Assembly: GCA_036675275.1 (NCBI GenBank)
Contig: JAKFFG010000012.1
Span: 6,888 to 70,887, forward strand
Length of the DNA: 64,000 nt
Source of the DNA: Pollutimonas sp036675275
Lineage (GTDB): Bacteria; Pseudomonadota; Gammaproteobacteria; Burkholderiales; Burkholderiaceae_B
Reading direction: 5' to 3'
In this document: one piece after another, positions 17,299-25,962 of the stretch
How the letters are laid out: each line of letters begins with the position of its first letter
Numbering within the stretch: the first letter of the stretch is position 1
Notes under the pieces: generated by a model
Told to the model about the DNA's origin: nothing
The model's database searches: none
What the model saw: only the letters and a program-made list of their open reading frames with translations
Program-made: the position numbers and the translations under genes

Positions 17299-19032
17299 AT
17301 GTCAAAACGCTCTTATGACTCACTGCGTAGCGCTCGCTGGTTTGCCCCCGACGACTTGCGCTCTTTTGGCCACCGTTCGCGCATCATGCAAATGGGCTAT
17401 GCGCCTGAAGACTGGGCCGGCCGCCCCATTATCGCCATCCTGAACACCTGGTCCGACATCAATCCTTGCCACTCCCACTTCAAGCAGCGCGTCGACGATG
17501 TGAAAAGAGGCATATTCCAGAGCGGCGGATTCCCCATCGAACTGCCCGCCATCTCGCTGTCCGAGAATTTCGTCAAACCGACCACCATGCTTTATCGCAA
17601 TATGCTGGCCATGGAAGCCGAGGAATTGCTGCGCAGTCATCCGGTGGACGGCGCCGTGCTGATGGGCGGATGCGACAAGACGACGCCCGGCCTTCTTTTG
17701 GGCGCAATTAGCGCCGGTCTGCCCTGCATTTTTCTTCCTGCAGGCCCGATGTTGCGTGGAAATTGGAAAGGCAAAGTGCTGGGATCCGGATCCGATGCCT
17801 GGAAGTACTGGGACGAGCGCCGCGCCGGCAAAATCACCAAGACGGAATGGATAGGTGTCGAAGGCGGCATCGCCCGCAGTGCCGGCACCTGCATGACCAT
17901 GGGAACGGCAAGCACCATGACGGCGATAGCCGAATCCATAGGCATGTCGCTGCCCGGCGCCTCCTCGATCCCCGCCCCTGACTCGAATCACATCCGCATG
18001 TCGGCCGAATGCGGGCGGCGTATCGTCGAAATGGTATGGGAAGACCTGAAGCCCAAGCGCATCTTCACGCGTGCCAGCTTCATGAACGCCATCGTCGTCG
18101 CCATGGCCATGGGGTGCTCCACCAATGCGGTCATTCATCTGGTTGCCATGTCGCGCCGGGCCGGATGCCCCGTAAGCCTGGACGACTTCGACGCCGCAAG
18201 CCGCAACGTTCCGGTCATCGCCAATGTCAGGCCCAGCGGCGATACCTACCTGATGGAAGACTTCTACTACGCCGGAGGCTTGCCCGCGCTGATGGAGCGC
18301 CTGGGCGACCGGCTGGACCGCGACCAGCTTACCGTAACCGGCCGCACGCTGGGCGAAAACATCGCCGGCGCCGAAGTCCATAATGATGACGTTATCCGCC
18401 CCCTGGACAATCCTCTATACCACGAGGGCGCGCTGGCCGTTCTGCGCGGCAATCTGGCGCCGTCCGGCTGTGTCATCAAGCCCAGCGCTTGCGCGCCCCA
18501 GTTCCTGCAGCATACGGGGCCCGCGCTGGTCTTCGACGATTACCCCAGCATGAAGGCGGCTGTCGAAGACGAAAACCTGGACGTCACGCCGGAACATATC
18601 ATGGTGCTGCGCAACGCCGGTCCTCAAGGCGGACCCGGCATGCCGGAATGGGGCATGCTGCCGATTCCCACCAAACTGCTCAAGCAAGGTGTGCGCGATA
18701 TGCTGCGCATCTCAGACGCCCGCATGAGCGGAACCAGCTACGGCGCCTGCATCCTGCATGTCGCTCCGGAAGCTTATATAGGCGGAAACCTGGCGCTGGT
18801 GAAGACCGGCGACCTGATCACTGTCGACGTACCCGCGCGCCGCATCCACCTGGAAGTCAGCGACGAAGAGCTGGCGCAGCGCCGTGCCGCCTGGACACCA
18901 CCATCCAAGGTTTTCGAGCGGGGTTACGGATGGATGTTCTCCAAACATATATTGCAGGCCGATTCCGGCTGCGACCTTGATTTCCTGGAAACCGAGTTTG
19001 GCGCCCCCAACCGCGAACCCACTATTTTCTAA
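17299..19032 (+). CDS. IlvD/Edd-family dehydratase, L-arabinonate dehydratase type
   Basis: A 577-residue Fe-S aldonic-acid dehydratase. Cluster ligands are visible in NPCHSH (about residue 56), GGCDKTTPG (about 124) and AGTCMTMGTASTM (about 195). The C-terminal half has the IlvD signature RNAGPQGGPGMPEWG and the SDARMSGTSYGACILHVAPEA motif with the active-site Ser. It resembles sugar-acid dehydratases (L-arabonate, D-xylonate, D-gluconate types) more than IlvD itself, judging by length and the RMSGTSYG form. It makes a 2-keto-3-deoxy acid from an aldonic acid. The RraA-family gene follows by 13 bp; the two form a likely operon. Exact sugar acid unknown. Confidence 0.87.
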   Translation: MSKRSYDSLRSARWFAPDDLRSFGHRSRIMQMGYAPEDWAGRPIIAILNTWSDINPCHSHFKQRVDDVKRGIFQSGGFPIELPAISLSENFVKPTTMLYRNMLAMEAEELLRSHPVDGAVLMGGCDKTTPGLLLGAISAGLPCIFLPAGPMLRGNWKGKVLGSGSDAWKYWDERRAGKITKTEWIGVEGGIARSAGTCMTMGTASTMTAIAESIGMSLPGASSIPAPDSNHIRMSAECGRRIVEMVWEDLKPKRIFTRASFMNAIVVAMAMGCSTNAVIHLVAMSRRAGCPVSLDDFDAASRNVPVIANVRPSGDTYLMEDFYYAGGLPALMERLGDRLDRDQLTVTGRTLGENIAGAEVHNDDVIRPLDNPLYHEGALAVLRGNLAPSGCVIKPSACAPQFLQHTGPALVFDDYPSMKAAVEDENLDVTPEHIMVLRNAGPQGGPGMPEWGMLPIPTKLLKQGVRDMLRISDARMSGTSYGACILHVAPEAYIGGNLALVKTGDLITVDVPARRIHLEVSDEELAQRRAAWTPPSKVFERGYGWMFSKHILQADSGCDLDFLETEFGAPNREPTIF

Positions 19033-19045
19033 TTAGGAGCCACAC

Positions 19046-19762
19046 GTGTCCCTGAGTCCCGACCTACGCCAGAAACTGTCCACCATCAGTACCGCAACGC
19101 TATGCACGGCACTGTTCAAGCGCGGCTTGCGCAACCAATTCATCCAGGACGTCCGCCCGCTCAACCCTTCTTTGCCGAATATGGTGGGTCTGGCGTATAC
19201 CTTGCGCTACATTCCCGCGCGCGAAGACCTGAATCCGCTGACCGTTTTCCAGAATCGCGATCATCCGCAGCGGGTCGCCGTGGACCAGTGCCCTGAAGGC
19301 GCCGTCCTGATGATAGACAGCCGTAAAGACGCGCGCGCAGCGTCGGCCGGATCCATACTGGTGTCACGCCTGATGAAGCGCGGCGCCGCCGGCGTGGTCA
19401 CAGACGGAGGCTTTCGCGACTCTCCCGAAATCGCCGGCCTGCCCTTCCCGGCCTACCATAACCGCCCGTCCGCCCCCACCAATCTGACATTGCATCAGGC
19501 GCTCGACATCAACGTTCCCATCGGCTGCGGCGACGTCGCCGTCTTCCCCGGAGACGTCATCGTGGGAGATGCCGAGGGCGTGGTGGTCATTCCAGCCCAC
19601 CTGGCCGACGAAATCGCGACCGAGGCAGTGGAAATGACGGCCTACGAAGACTTTGTTACGGAAGAAGTGCTCAAGGGAAGATCCATCATCGGGCTCTATC
19701 CCGCCACCGACGAACAGGCGCGCAGCGATTTTGCCGCATGGCGGCAAGCGCAGGGCCGATAA
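19046..19762 (+). CDS. RraA-family protein, likely HMG/CHA-type oxo-acid aldolase
   Basis: A 238-residue RraA-like protein starting at a GTG preceded by TTAGGAG. The family core is present: STATLCTALFKRG near the N-terminus, GSILVSRLMKRGAAGVVTDGGFRDSPEIAGL with the Arg-Asp pair used by 4-hydroxy-4-methyl-2-oxoglutarate aldolases, and GCGDVAVFPGDVIVGDAEGVVVIPAHL. Presence of the Arg-Asp pair points to a metal-dependent pyruvate aldolase or oxaloacetate decarboxylase rather than the RNase E regulator. Located 13 bp after the dehydratase, it may split that enzyme's product. This pairing is an inference. Confidence 0.82.
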   Translation: MSLSPDLRQKLSTISTATLCTALFKRGLRNQFIQDVRPLNPSLPNMVGLAYTLRYIPAREDLNPLTVFQNRDHPQRVAVDQCPEGAVLMIDSRKDARAASAGSILVSRLMKRGAAGVVTDGGFRDSPEIAGLPFPAYHNRPSAPTNLTLHQALDINVPIGCGDVAVFPGDVIVGDAEGVVVIPAHLADEIATEAVEMTAYEDFVTEEVLKGRSIIGLYPATDEQARSDFAAWRQAQGR

Positions 19763-19780
19763 CCCGGGCTGAAAGTAAAA

Positions 19781-19806
19781 AAACCCACTGCACCGGCAGT
19801 GGGTTT
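19781..19806. terminator. Bidirectional terminator between the RraA-family gene and fumarase
   Basis: A perfect 11-bp stem (AAACCCACTGC at 19781-19791, GCAGTGGGTTT at 19796-19806) with loop ACCG is flanked by an A run on the left and a T run on the right. It serves both convergent genes, ending at 19762 and 19828. Confidence 0.92.
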
Positions 19807-19827
19807 TTGCTTGCGAAGCCGAAAACC

Positions 19828-21354
19828 TTATTTCACGGCCATCAGCGGAATTTCCGCGATGCGCGCTTTCCATTCCTTCGGTCCTGTTTCGTGGACCGAC
19901 GTACCCGTGGAATCAACGGCTACCGTAACCGGCATGTCTTTGACGTCGAACTCGTAAATGGCCTCCATGCCAAGATCTTCAAAGCCTACGATCCTGGCGC
20001 CCCGGATCGCCTTGGATACCAGATAGGCCGAGCCGCCGACCGCCATCAGATAGGCCGACCCGTGTCGCCGTATGGAATCGATGGCCACGGGACCTCGCTC
20101 GGCCTTGCCTATCATGGAGATCAGCCCGGTTTTCTCGAGCATCATGTCGGTGAATTTGTCCATGCGGGTAGCGGTGGTCGGGCCGGCAGGTCCGACCACT
20201 TCGTCGCCTACCGGATCGACCGGGCCCACATAATAAATGACACGATTGGTGAAGTCGACCGGCAGCTGTTCGCCGTTTTCAAGCATGTCGTGAATGCGCT
20301 TATGCGCCGCATCACGCCCCGTCAGCATTTTTCCGGACAGGAGCAGAGTCTGGCCGGGCTTCCAGCTGGCGACCTGTTCTTTGGTGAGCGTATTCAGGTC
20401 CACCTGCAGCGACTTGTTGTAGTCGGGCGCCCAATGCACATCGGGCCAGTCCGACAGCGACGGCGGCGTCAATTGCGCAGGCCCGGAACCGTCGAGCTCG
20501 AAATGCACGTGACGCGTCGCGGCACAGTTCGGGATCATCGCCACGGGCTTGGACGCGGCATGGGTGGGGAAGGTATGGATTTTGACGTCCAGCACGGTGG
20601 TGAGCCCGCCCAGCCCCTGGGCGCCTATGCCCAGCGCATTCACTTTCTGGTAGAGCTCGATGCGTAATTCTTCCAGCTTGTTTTGTGGACCGCGTTGCAG
20701 CAGCTCGTACATGTCGATGTCTTCCATGAGCGACTGCTTGGCCATCAGCATGGCTTTCTCGGCGGTTCCGCCCACACCTATGCCCAGCATGCCGGGCGGG
20801 CACCAGCCCGCGCCCATTTGCGGCACGGTCTTCAGGACCCAGTCGATCAGGGAGTCGCTGGGATTGAGCATGGCGAACTTGGATTTGTTTTCCGAACCGC
20901 CGCCCTTGGCGGCGACCTGCACGTCGACCTTGTCGCCTGCGACCAGCTCGACACTGACGATACAGGGCGTGTTGTCGCGGGTGTTCTTGCGCGTGAACAA
21001 GGGGTCGGTAAGAATCGACGCGCGCAAAGGATTATCGGGGTTCAGGTAGCCCTGGCGCACGCCCTCGTCGCACACTTCCTGCATGCTGCGTTGCGTATCG
21101 AACCGCACATTCATGCCCACTTTAAGAAACACATTGACCACGCCCGTGTCCTGGCAGATAGGCCGGTGGCCTTCCGCGCACATGCGCGAATTGGTCAATA
21201 TCTGTACGATGGCGTCTTTGGCGGCCGGGCTTTCTTCAAGTTCGTACGCTCGCGCCAGATGCTGGATGTAATCGGCAGGATGGTAGTAGCTGATGAACTG
21301 CACTGCGTCCGCGACGGACTGAATCAGGTCGCTTTCTCGAATAATGGTTGTCAT
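19828..21354 (-). CDS. fumA: Fumarate hydratase, class I (oxygen-sensitive 4Fe-4S type)
   Basis: A 508-residue class I fumarase hydrating fumarate to malate. The Fe-S ligand regions GHRPICQDTGVVNVF (about residue 67), GAGWCPPGMLGIGVGG and IPNCAATRHVHFEL are present. The C-terminal beta domain has GRDAAHKRIHDML, YYVGPVDPVGDEVVGPAGPTTATRMD and GKAERG. Some betaproteobacterial class I fumarases also hydrate mesaconate to (S)-citramalate (shown for Burkholderia xenovorans), which is relevant given the neighbouring CoA-transferase and CitE-like lyase genes. It is 72 bp from the enoyl-CoA hydratase gene on the same strand. The fum symbol is by family, not by allele. Confidence 0.94.
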   Translation of the reverse strand: MTTIIRESDLIQSVADAVQFISYYHPADYIQHLARAYELEESPAAKDAIVQILTNSRMCAEGHRPICQDTGVVNVFLKVGMNVRFDTQRSMQEVCDEGVRQGYLNPDNPLRASILTDPLFTRKNTRDNTPCIVSVELVAGDKVDVQVAAKGGGSENKSKFAMLNPSDSLIDWVLKTVPQMGAGWCPPGMLGIGVGGTAEKAMLMAKQSLMEDIDMYELLQRGPQNKLEELRIELYQKVNALGIGAQGLGGLTTVLDVKIHTFPTHAASKPVAMIPNCAATRHVHFELDGSGPAQLTPPSLSDWPDVHWAPDYNKSLQVDLNTLTKEQVASWKPGQTLLLSGKMLTGRDAAHKRIHDMLENGEQLPVDFTNRVIYYVGPVDPVGDEVVGPAGPTTATRMDKFTDMMLEKTGLISMIGKAERGPVAIDSIRRHGSAYLMAVGGSAYLVSKAIRGARIVGFEDLGMEAIYEFDVKDMPVTVAVDSTGTSVHETGPKEWKARIAEIPLMAVK

Positions 21355-21426
21355 GATGGTTGTTCAATCGTAAAAAAGGCAGGCAACGCAAGGCCCGCCA
21401 AGGTTTCAGGTCTGGCTGGACGACGC

Positions 21427-22194
21427 TTATTTTCCGGTCCAGACGGGTTTGCGCTTTTCGGCAAAGGCGGTAGCGCCTTCTTTGGCATCGGCCGAAACAA
21501 AGATATGCGCCACGCGCGGACGCTGCAGATCGAACATGTCGGCCTGGCGCCAGTCGCGCGACTCGGTAACGATTTTCTTGGCCGTCTGCACGGCAAGAGG
21601 ACCGTTTTCGGCAACGATGCGGGCCAGCACCATGGCCTGTTCAAGCGCCTGGCCAGCCTGGACCAGGCGGTTGACGAGTCCGAACTGGTGCGCGCGCGCG
21701 GCGGGCAGCATCTCGCCGGTGAGCACGGCTTCCATGGCAATATGGTAAGGAATGCGCGAAGGCAGGCGCACCATGCCGCCCGAGCCCGGTACGATGCCGC
21801 GCTTGACTTCGGGCAAGCCGAAATTGGCGTTGTCGGCAGCCACAATCATGTCGCAAGCCAAGGCCATTTCGCAGCCGCCGGCCAGTGCATAGCCTTCGAC
21901 GGCGGCAATCAGCGGTTTTCTGGGAGGCCGTTCGCACAGCCCCGCAAAGCCGCGCCCTTCGACCAGCGGACGCTGCCCGTTGTGAGCAAACGCTTTCAGG
22001 TCCATGCCCGATGAGAAAGTATTGCCGGCGCCGGTCAGGATGCCGATGGCTACGTCGTCGTTGTCGTCAAGTTGATCGAACGCCCTGGCCAATTCATGCG
22101 CGGTCTCGTAATTGATGGCATTACGCGCGTCGGGCCGGTTGACCGTAATGATTTGGATGCGATCAACGATTTCAACTTTTACCAAGTCAGACAT
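21427..22194 (-). CDS. Enoyl-CoA hydratase/isomerase (crotonase) family protein
   Basis: The start at 22194 (ATG after AAGGGA) gives 255 residues. The crotonase oxyanion-hole segments are FSSGMDLKAF (about residues 60-70) and EGYALAGGCEMALACDMIVAA (about 100-120). The position of the second catalytic Glu is occupied in LPEVKRGIVPGSGGMVRLP. It would act on an enoyl-CoA or catalyse a related crotonase reaction. The C-terminal ending EGATAFAEKRKPVWTGK is typical. Downstream fumarase on the same strand suggests, but does not prove, co-transcription. An in-frame extension to 22383 crosses into glyQ and is rejected. Confidence 0.9.
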   Translation of the reverse strand: MSDLVKVEIVDRIQIITVNRPDARNAINYETAHELARAFDQLDDNDDVAIGILTGAGNTFSSGMDLKAFAHNGQRPLVEGRGFAGLCERPPRKPLIAAVEGYALAGGCEMALACDMIVAADNANFGLPEVKRGIVPGSGGMVRLPSRIPYHIAMEAVLTGEMLPAARAHQFGLVNRLVQAGQALEQAMVLARIVAENGPLAVQTAKKIVTESRDWRQADMFDLQRPRVAHIFVSADAKEGATAFAEKRKPVWTGK

Positions 22195-22365
22195 AGAGCA
22201 ATCCCTTGAAATAGCAGCGGCGCCGCAACGCCTGTTAAAGATGGTCGGTAACCCAATATCATACGACCAATTGCAATCGGCCTTCGGCCCAGGCCTGTCT
22301 TCTTTGGCGCGGAACCAGTTAAAATTGAAAAATTTTGCAGCTTCTCGCTTTAATGGCCCTCGGAC

Positions 22366-23277
22366 ATGCTCACTTTTCAGCAAATAATACTAACGCTCCA
22401 GCAATACTGGGATAAGCAGGGATGCGCCCTTCTGCAGCCCTACGACATGGAAGTCGGCGCCGGCACCTCGCACACGGCCACGTTTTTGCGCTCCATCGGG
22501 CCGGAGCCTTGGCGCGCGGCATATGTGCAGCCTTCCCGCCGGCCCAAAGATGGCCGCTATGGCGAGAACCCCAACCGCCTGCAACACTATTATCAGTATC
22601 AAGTGGTGCTCAAGCCCGCGCCCACCGATATCGTGGACCTGTATATCGGGTCTCTCGTCGCCCTGGGCATCAATCCGCGTGAACACGATATCCGCTTCGT
22701 CGAAGACGACTGGGAAAATCCCACGCTGGGCGCCTGGGGCCTGGGCTGGGAAGTGTGGCTCAACGGCATGGAAGTTACCCAGTTCACCTACTTCCAGCAG
22801 GTCGGCGGCCTCGACTGCAGTCCCACGACCGGCGAAATCACGTATGGCCTGGAACGCCTGGCAATGTACCTGCAGGGCGTCGAAAGCGTATACGACCTGG
22901 TATGGACAGAAGGCGTCGGGGGGCAAAAAGTGTTGTACCGCGACGTTTTCCACCAGAACGAAGTCGAGCAATCCACCTACAATTTCGAGCACGCTTCCAT
23001 TCCCATGCTGCTGGCCCATTTCAACGATTACGAAGCGGAAGCGCGCCGGCTGATCGAAGTTCCACTGGCGCTTCCTGCCTACGAAGCCACGCTCAAAGCG
23101 GCGCACACGTTCAACATGCTTGATGCGCGGGGCGCCATCAGCGTCACCGAGCGGGCCACCTATATCGGCCGTATCCGCAACCTGTCCCGTTCCGTCGCAC
23201 AGGCTTATTTTGATTCACGCGAAAAACTTGGATTCCCCATGCTCGTCCAGCACACTGCTGCGGAGGCCGCACAATGA
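22366..23277 (+). CDS. glyQ: Glycine-tRNA ligase alpha subunit GlyQ
   Basis: The alpha chain of the heterotetrameric bacterial GlyRS, holding the class II catalytic core. The 303-residue protein starts MLTFQQIILTLQQYWDKQGCALLQPYDMEVGAGTSHTATFLR-type sequence with motif 2 in WRAAYVQPSRRPKDGRYGENPNRLQHYYQYQVVLKP region and motif 3 TYGLERLAMYLQGVESVYDL. It overlaps glyS by 4 bp (ATGA), so subunits are made in step. First gene of the glyQ-glyS-gmhB-plsC-peptidase operon. Confidence 0.97.
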   Translation: MLTFQQIILTLQQYWDKQGCALLQPYDMEVGAGTSHTATFLRSIGPEPWRAAYVQPSRRPKDGRYGENPNRLQHYYQYQVVLKPAPTDIVDLYIGSLVALGINPREHDIRFVEDDWENPTLGAWGLGWEVWLNGMEVTQFTYFQQVGGLDCSPTTGEITYGLERLAMYLQGVESVYDLVWTEGVGGQKVLYRDVFHQNEVEQSTYNFEHASIPMLLAHFNDYEAEARRLIEVPLALPAYEATLKAAHTFNMLDARGAISVTERATYIGRIRNLSRSVAQAYFDSREKLGFPMLVQHTAAEAAQ

Positions 23278-25424
23278 TTACGGCTCCCAATACAGATACC
23301 CGGCCACTGCTGGTTGAACTGCTCACTGAAGAGCTGCCCCCCAAGGCCTTACAGAAATTGGGCCAGGCATTTGCAGAAGGCATACGCAAGACGCTGGAGC
23401 AGCATCATTTACTGGCGGCAGGCTGCATAACAACTGACTACTCCACGCCGCGCCGCCTGGGCGTCGTGCTGGGAGCCGTACTGTCCCAGGCGCCCGACCA
23501 GGCCTATACCGAAAAACTCATGCCGGCCCAGATCGGCCTTACTCCAACGGGCGAAATAAGTCCGGCACTGAAAAAGAAGCTGGCAAGCAAGGGCCTGGAA
23601 CATCTTACGGCTGCCGAACTCATCAGCGAATCCGACGGAAAACAAGATTATCTGTACGCCCGGGGCGTCGCAACCGGCGCCGTGCTCGGCACAGCCTTGC
23701 AGGAAGCGCTGGACTACGCCGTGGCTCATCTGCCCATACCCAAAGTCATGCGCTATCAACTGGCCGATGGCGTCAGCAGCGTCAAGTTCGTGCGGCCCGC
23801 CCACCGGCTTATCGCCTTGTGGGGCAATGAAATCGTTGCTGTGCAAGCCCTTGGGCTGGACGCAGGACGCACGACCCTGGGCCATCGATTCATGGCCACC
23901 CAGGCCATCGATATCGCATCTCCGGATACCTACGAACAACAACTATGCGATGAAGGCAAGGTCATTGCTTCGTTCACCGCCCGCCGGGCGCTGATCAGCG
24001 AGCAATTGCAAGTTCAGGCGCAGGCGCTGGGCGCCACGATAGGCACCGGTCCCGAAGTGCAGGCTCTGCTCGAGGAAGTCACCGCCCTGGTCGAACATCC
24101 CACGGTGTATGTCGGCGAATTCGAAGAGCAGTTCCTGCAGGTGCCGCCCGAATGCCTGATCCTGACCATGCGCCTGAACCAGAAGTACTTTCCATTGTTC
24201 GAACCGGATACCGGCAAGCTCACACACCGCTTCCTTATCGTCAGCAATATGCAGGTCGACAACCCCGTGCATATTGTGGAAGGCAATCAGCGCGTGGTAC
24301 GCCCCCGTCTGGCGGACGCCGAGTTCTTTTTCCACACCGACCGCAAGATCAGGCTGGCCGACCGCGTTGCGGGACTTGCGACCAGCGTCTACCACAACAA
24401 GCTGGGCTCCCAGCTCGAACGCGTAGAGCGAGTGCGGCAGATAGCGCGCTACGTCGCCGGGCAACTGGGCGCCAACATCGACAACGCCGACCGGGCTGCG
24501 TTGCTGGCCAAAGCCGATCTGGGCTCGAATATGGTTGGCGAGTTTCCCGAGCTCCAGGGCATTATGGGCGGCTATTACGCCAAGGCGGACGGCGAGCCCG
24601 CCGATGTCGTACTGGCGCTCCAGGATCAATACCGCATACGCATCGACACGCCTGTTTCGGCCGGCACCCTCACCTCGGCCGTGCTGTTCATCGCCGAACG
24701 CGCCGAAACATTGCTGGGCATATGGGGCATAGGCCTGGTGCCTACCGGCGAGCGCGACCCTTACGGCTTGCGCCGTGCCGCACTGGGCCTGATCAGCGCG
24801 TTCGAGCAATTGCAGGCCGGCGGCTATCTGGCAATCAACAACAGCCAGGGTCTCCCATTGGCCGATCTGCTCGCCAGGTCGGCAGCAAGCTTTGCGCCGG
24901 GAGCCATCAGCACGGCTGCGGCCGCCGAGGTCCAGGCGTTTGTGTACGAGCGCTACCGGAACCAGTTGAACAACGATTTCGACCGTAACGTCGTCGATGC
25001 GGTGCTGACGCTCGAACCACCGCTGCATCAAGTGCATGCCCGCATACAGGCCTGCGCCAGTTTTGCGCAACGGCCCGAGGCCGAAAGCCTTGCGGCCGCC
25101 AACAAGCGCATTGCCAACCTGCTCAAGAAAGCCGACGAGCAAACCAAAGCCGTCGACCCCGGCAAGTTGTCCGAGCCGGCCGAACAAGCCCTGGACGCCG
25201 TCATCCGCCAGCTCAAGCCTCAAGCAGAAGCTCAGCTGGCGCAAGGCGACTTCACCGCCAGCCTGGCCACCATGGCGCAAGCCAGAGCAGCGGTCGACAC
25301 CTTCTTCAACGACATCATGGTCATGGCCGACGATCCCGCCGTACGCGCCAATCGCCTGGCACTGCTCGCAGAACTTCACCGCCTGATGAATCAGGTCGCC
25401 GACATTTCCAGGTTAGCCCAGTGA
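23274..25424 (+). CDS. glyS: Glycine-tRNA ligase beta subunit GlyS
   Basis: The beta chain binds tRNA-Gly and contains an HD-like domain and a C-terminal anticodon-binding region. At 716 residues it is within the normal range. Visible landmarks: LLVELLTEELPPKALQKLGQAF at the N-terminus, SVKFVRPAHRLIALWG, FHTDRKIRLADRV, KADLGSNMVGEFPELQGIMGGYYA and PYGLRRAALGLI. Its start overlaps glyQ by 4 bp, and its own TGA overlaps the GTG start of gmhB by 4 bp. Confidence 0.97.
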   Translation: MITAPNTDTRPLLVELLTEELPPKALQKLGQAFAEGIRKTLEQHHLLAAGCITTDYSTPRRLGVVLGAVLSQAPDQAYTEKLMPAQIGLTPTGEISPALKKKLASKGLEHLTAAELISESDGKQDYLYARGVATGAVLGTALQEALDYAVAHLPIPKVMRYQLADGVSSVKFVRPAHRLIALWGNEIVAVQALGLDAGRTTLGHRFMATQAIDIASPDTYEQQLCDEGKVIASFTARRALISEQLQVQAQALGATIGTGPEVQALLEEVTALVEHPTVYVGEFEEQFLQVPPECLILTMRLNQKYFPLFEPDTGKLTHRFLIVSNMQVDNPVHIVEGNQRVVRPRLADAEFFFHTDRKIRLADRVAGLATSVYHNKLGSQLERVERVRQIARYVAGQLGANIDNADRAALLAKADLGSNMVGEFPELQGIMGGYYAKADGEPADVVLALQDQYRIRIDTPVSAGTLTSAVLFIAERAETLLGIWGIGLVPTGERDPYGLRRAALGLISAFEQLQAGGYLAINNSQGLPLADLLARSAASFAPGAISTAAAAEVQAFVYERYRNQLNNDFDRNVVDAVLTLEPPLHQVHARIQACASFAQRPEAESLAAANKRIANLLKKADEQTKAVDPGKLSEPAEQALDAVIRQLKPQAEAQLAQGDFTASLATMAQARAAVDTFFNDIMVMADDPAVRANRLALLAELHRLMNQVADISRLAQ

Positions 25425-25960
25425 AACTTGCCATACTCGACCGCGACGGGGTCATCAATTACGACAGTGACGCGTACATCAAGAACCCCGACGAATGGAT
25501 AGCCCTTCCTGGCAGCCTCGAAGCCATTGCGCGCCTTTCGCGGGCCAATTGGCGTGTGGTCATCGCCAGCAATCAATCCGGCGTGGCCCGCGGCCTGTTC
25601 AGCATGGATACGCTCAATGCCATTCATGGAAAACTGCGCCGCGAACTCGCACACGTCGGCGGCAGCGTCGATTCGATTTTCATTTGCCCCCACGGTCCTG
25701 ATGATGGCTGCGCCTGCCGCAAGCCCAAACCCGGAATGTTGTTCGACATAGCGGGTCGCTATGATGTCGACATCAAGAACGTTCCCGCGGTCGGTGACTC
25801 CCTGCGCGACCTGCAGGCGGCCGCAGCGGCCAACTGCACGCCGTGGCTGGTCCTTACCGGTAACGGACAGAAAACGCAGAATCACCCCGACTTGCCCGCC
25901 GGCACCCAGATCCGAACGGATCTTGCCGCGGTCGTCGATGCCTGGCTTTCCGAGGAATAA
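25421..25960 (+). CDS. gmhB: D-glycero-beta-D-manno-heptose-1,7-bisphosphate 7-phosphatase GmhB
   Basis: GmhB removes the 7-phosphate in ADP-heptose synthesis for the LPS inner core. The 179-residue HAD phosphatase has motif I DRDGVIN, motif II SNQSGVARG, the zinc-binding loop CPHGPDDGCACRKPKPGM (Cys, His, Cys, Cys) near residue 90, and motif IV VGDSLRDLQAA. The start is a GTG overlapping glyS. The position between glyS and plsC is common in Burkholderiales. Confidence 0.95.
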   Translation: MKLAILDRDGVINYDSDAYIKNPDEWIALPGSLEAIARLSRANWRVVIASNQSGVARGLFSMDTLNAIHGKLRRELAHVGGSVDSIFICPHGPDDGCACRKPKPGMLFDIAGRYDVDIKNVPAVGDSLRDLQAAAAANCTPWLVLTGNGQKTQNHPDLPAGTQIRTDLAAVVDAWLSEE

Positions 25961-25962
25961 AC

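Noticed and set aside
20683..22014. 443-codon plus-strand frame opposite fumarase and the crotonase gene
   Set aside because: It crosses two genes on the other strand and has no protein-family similarity.
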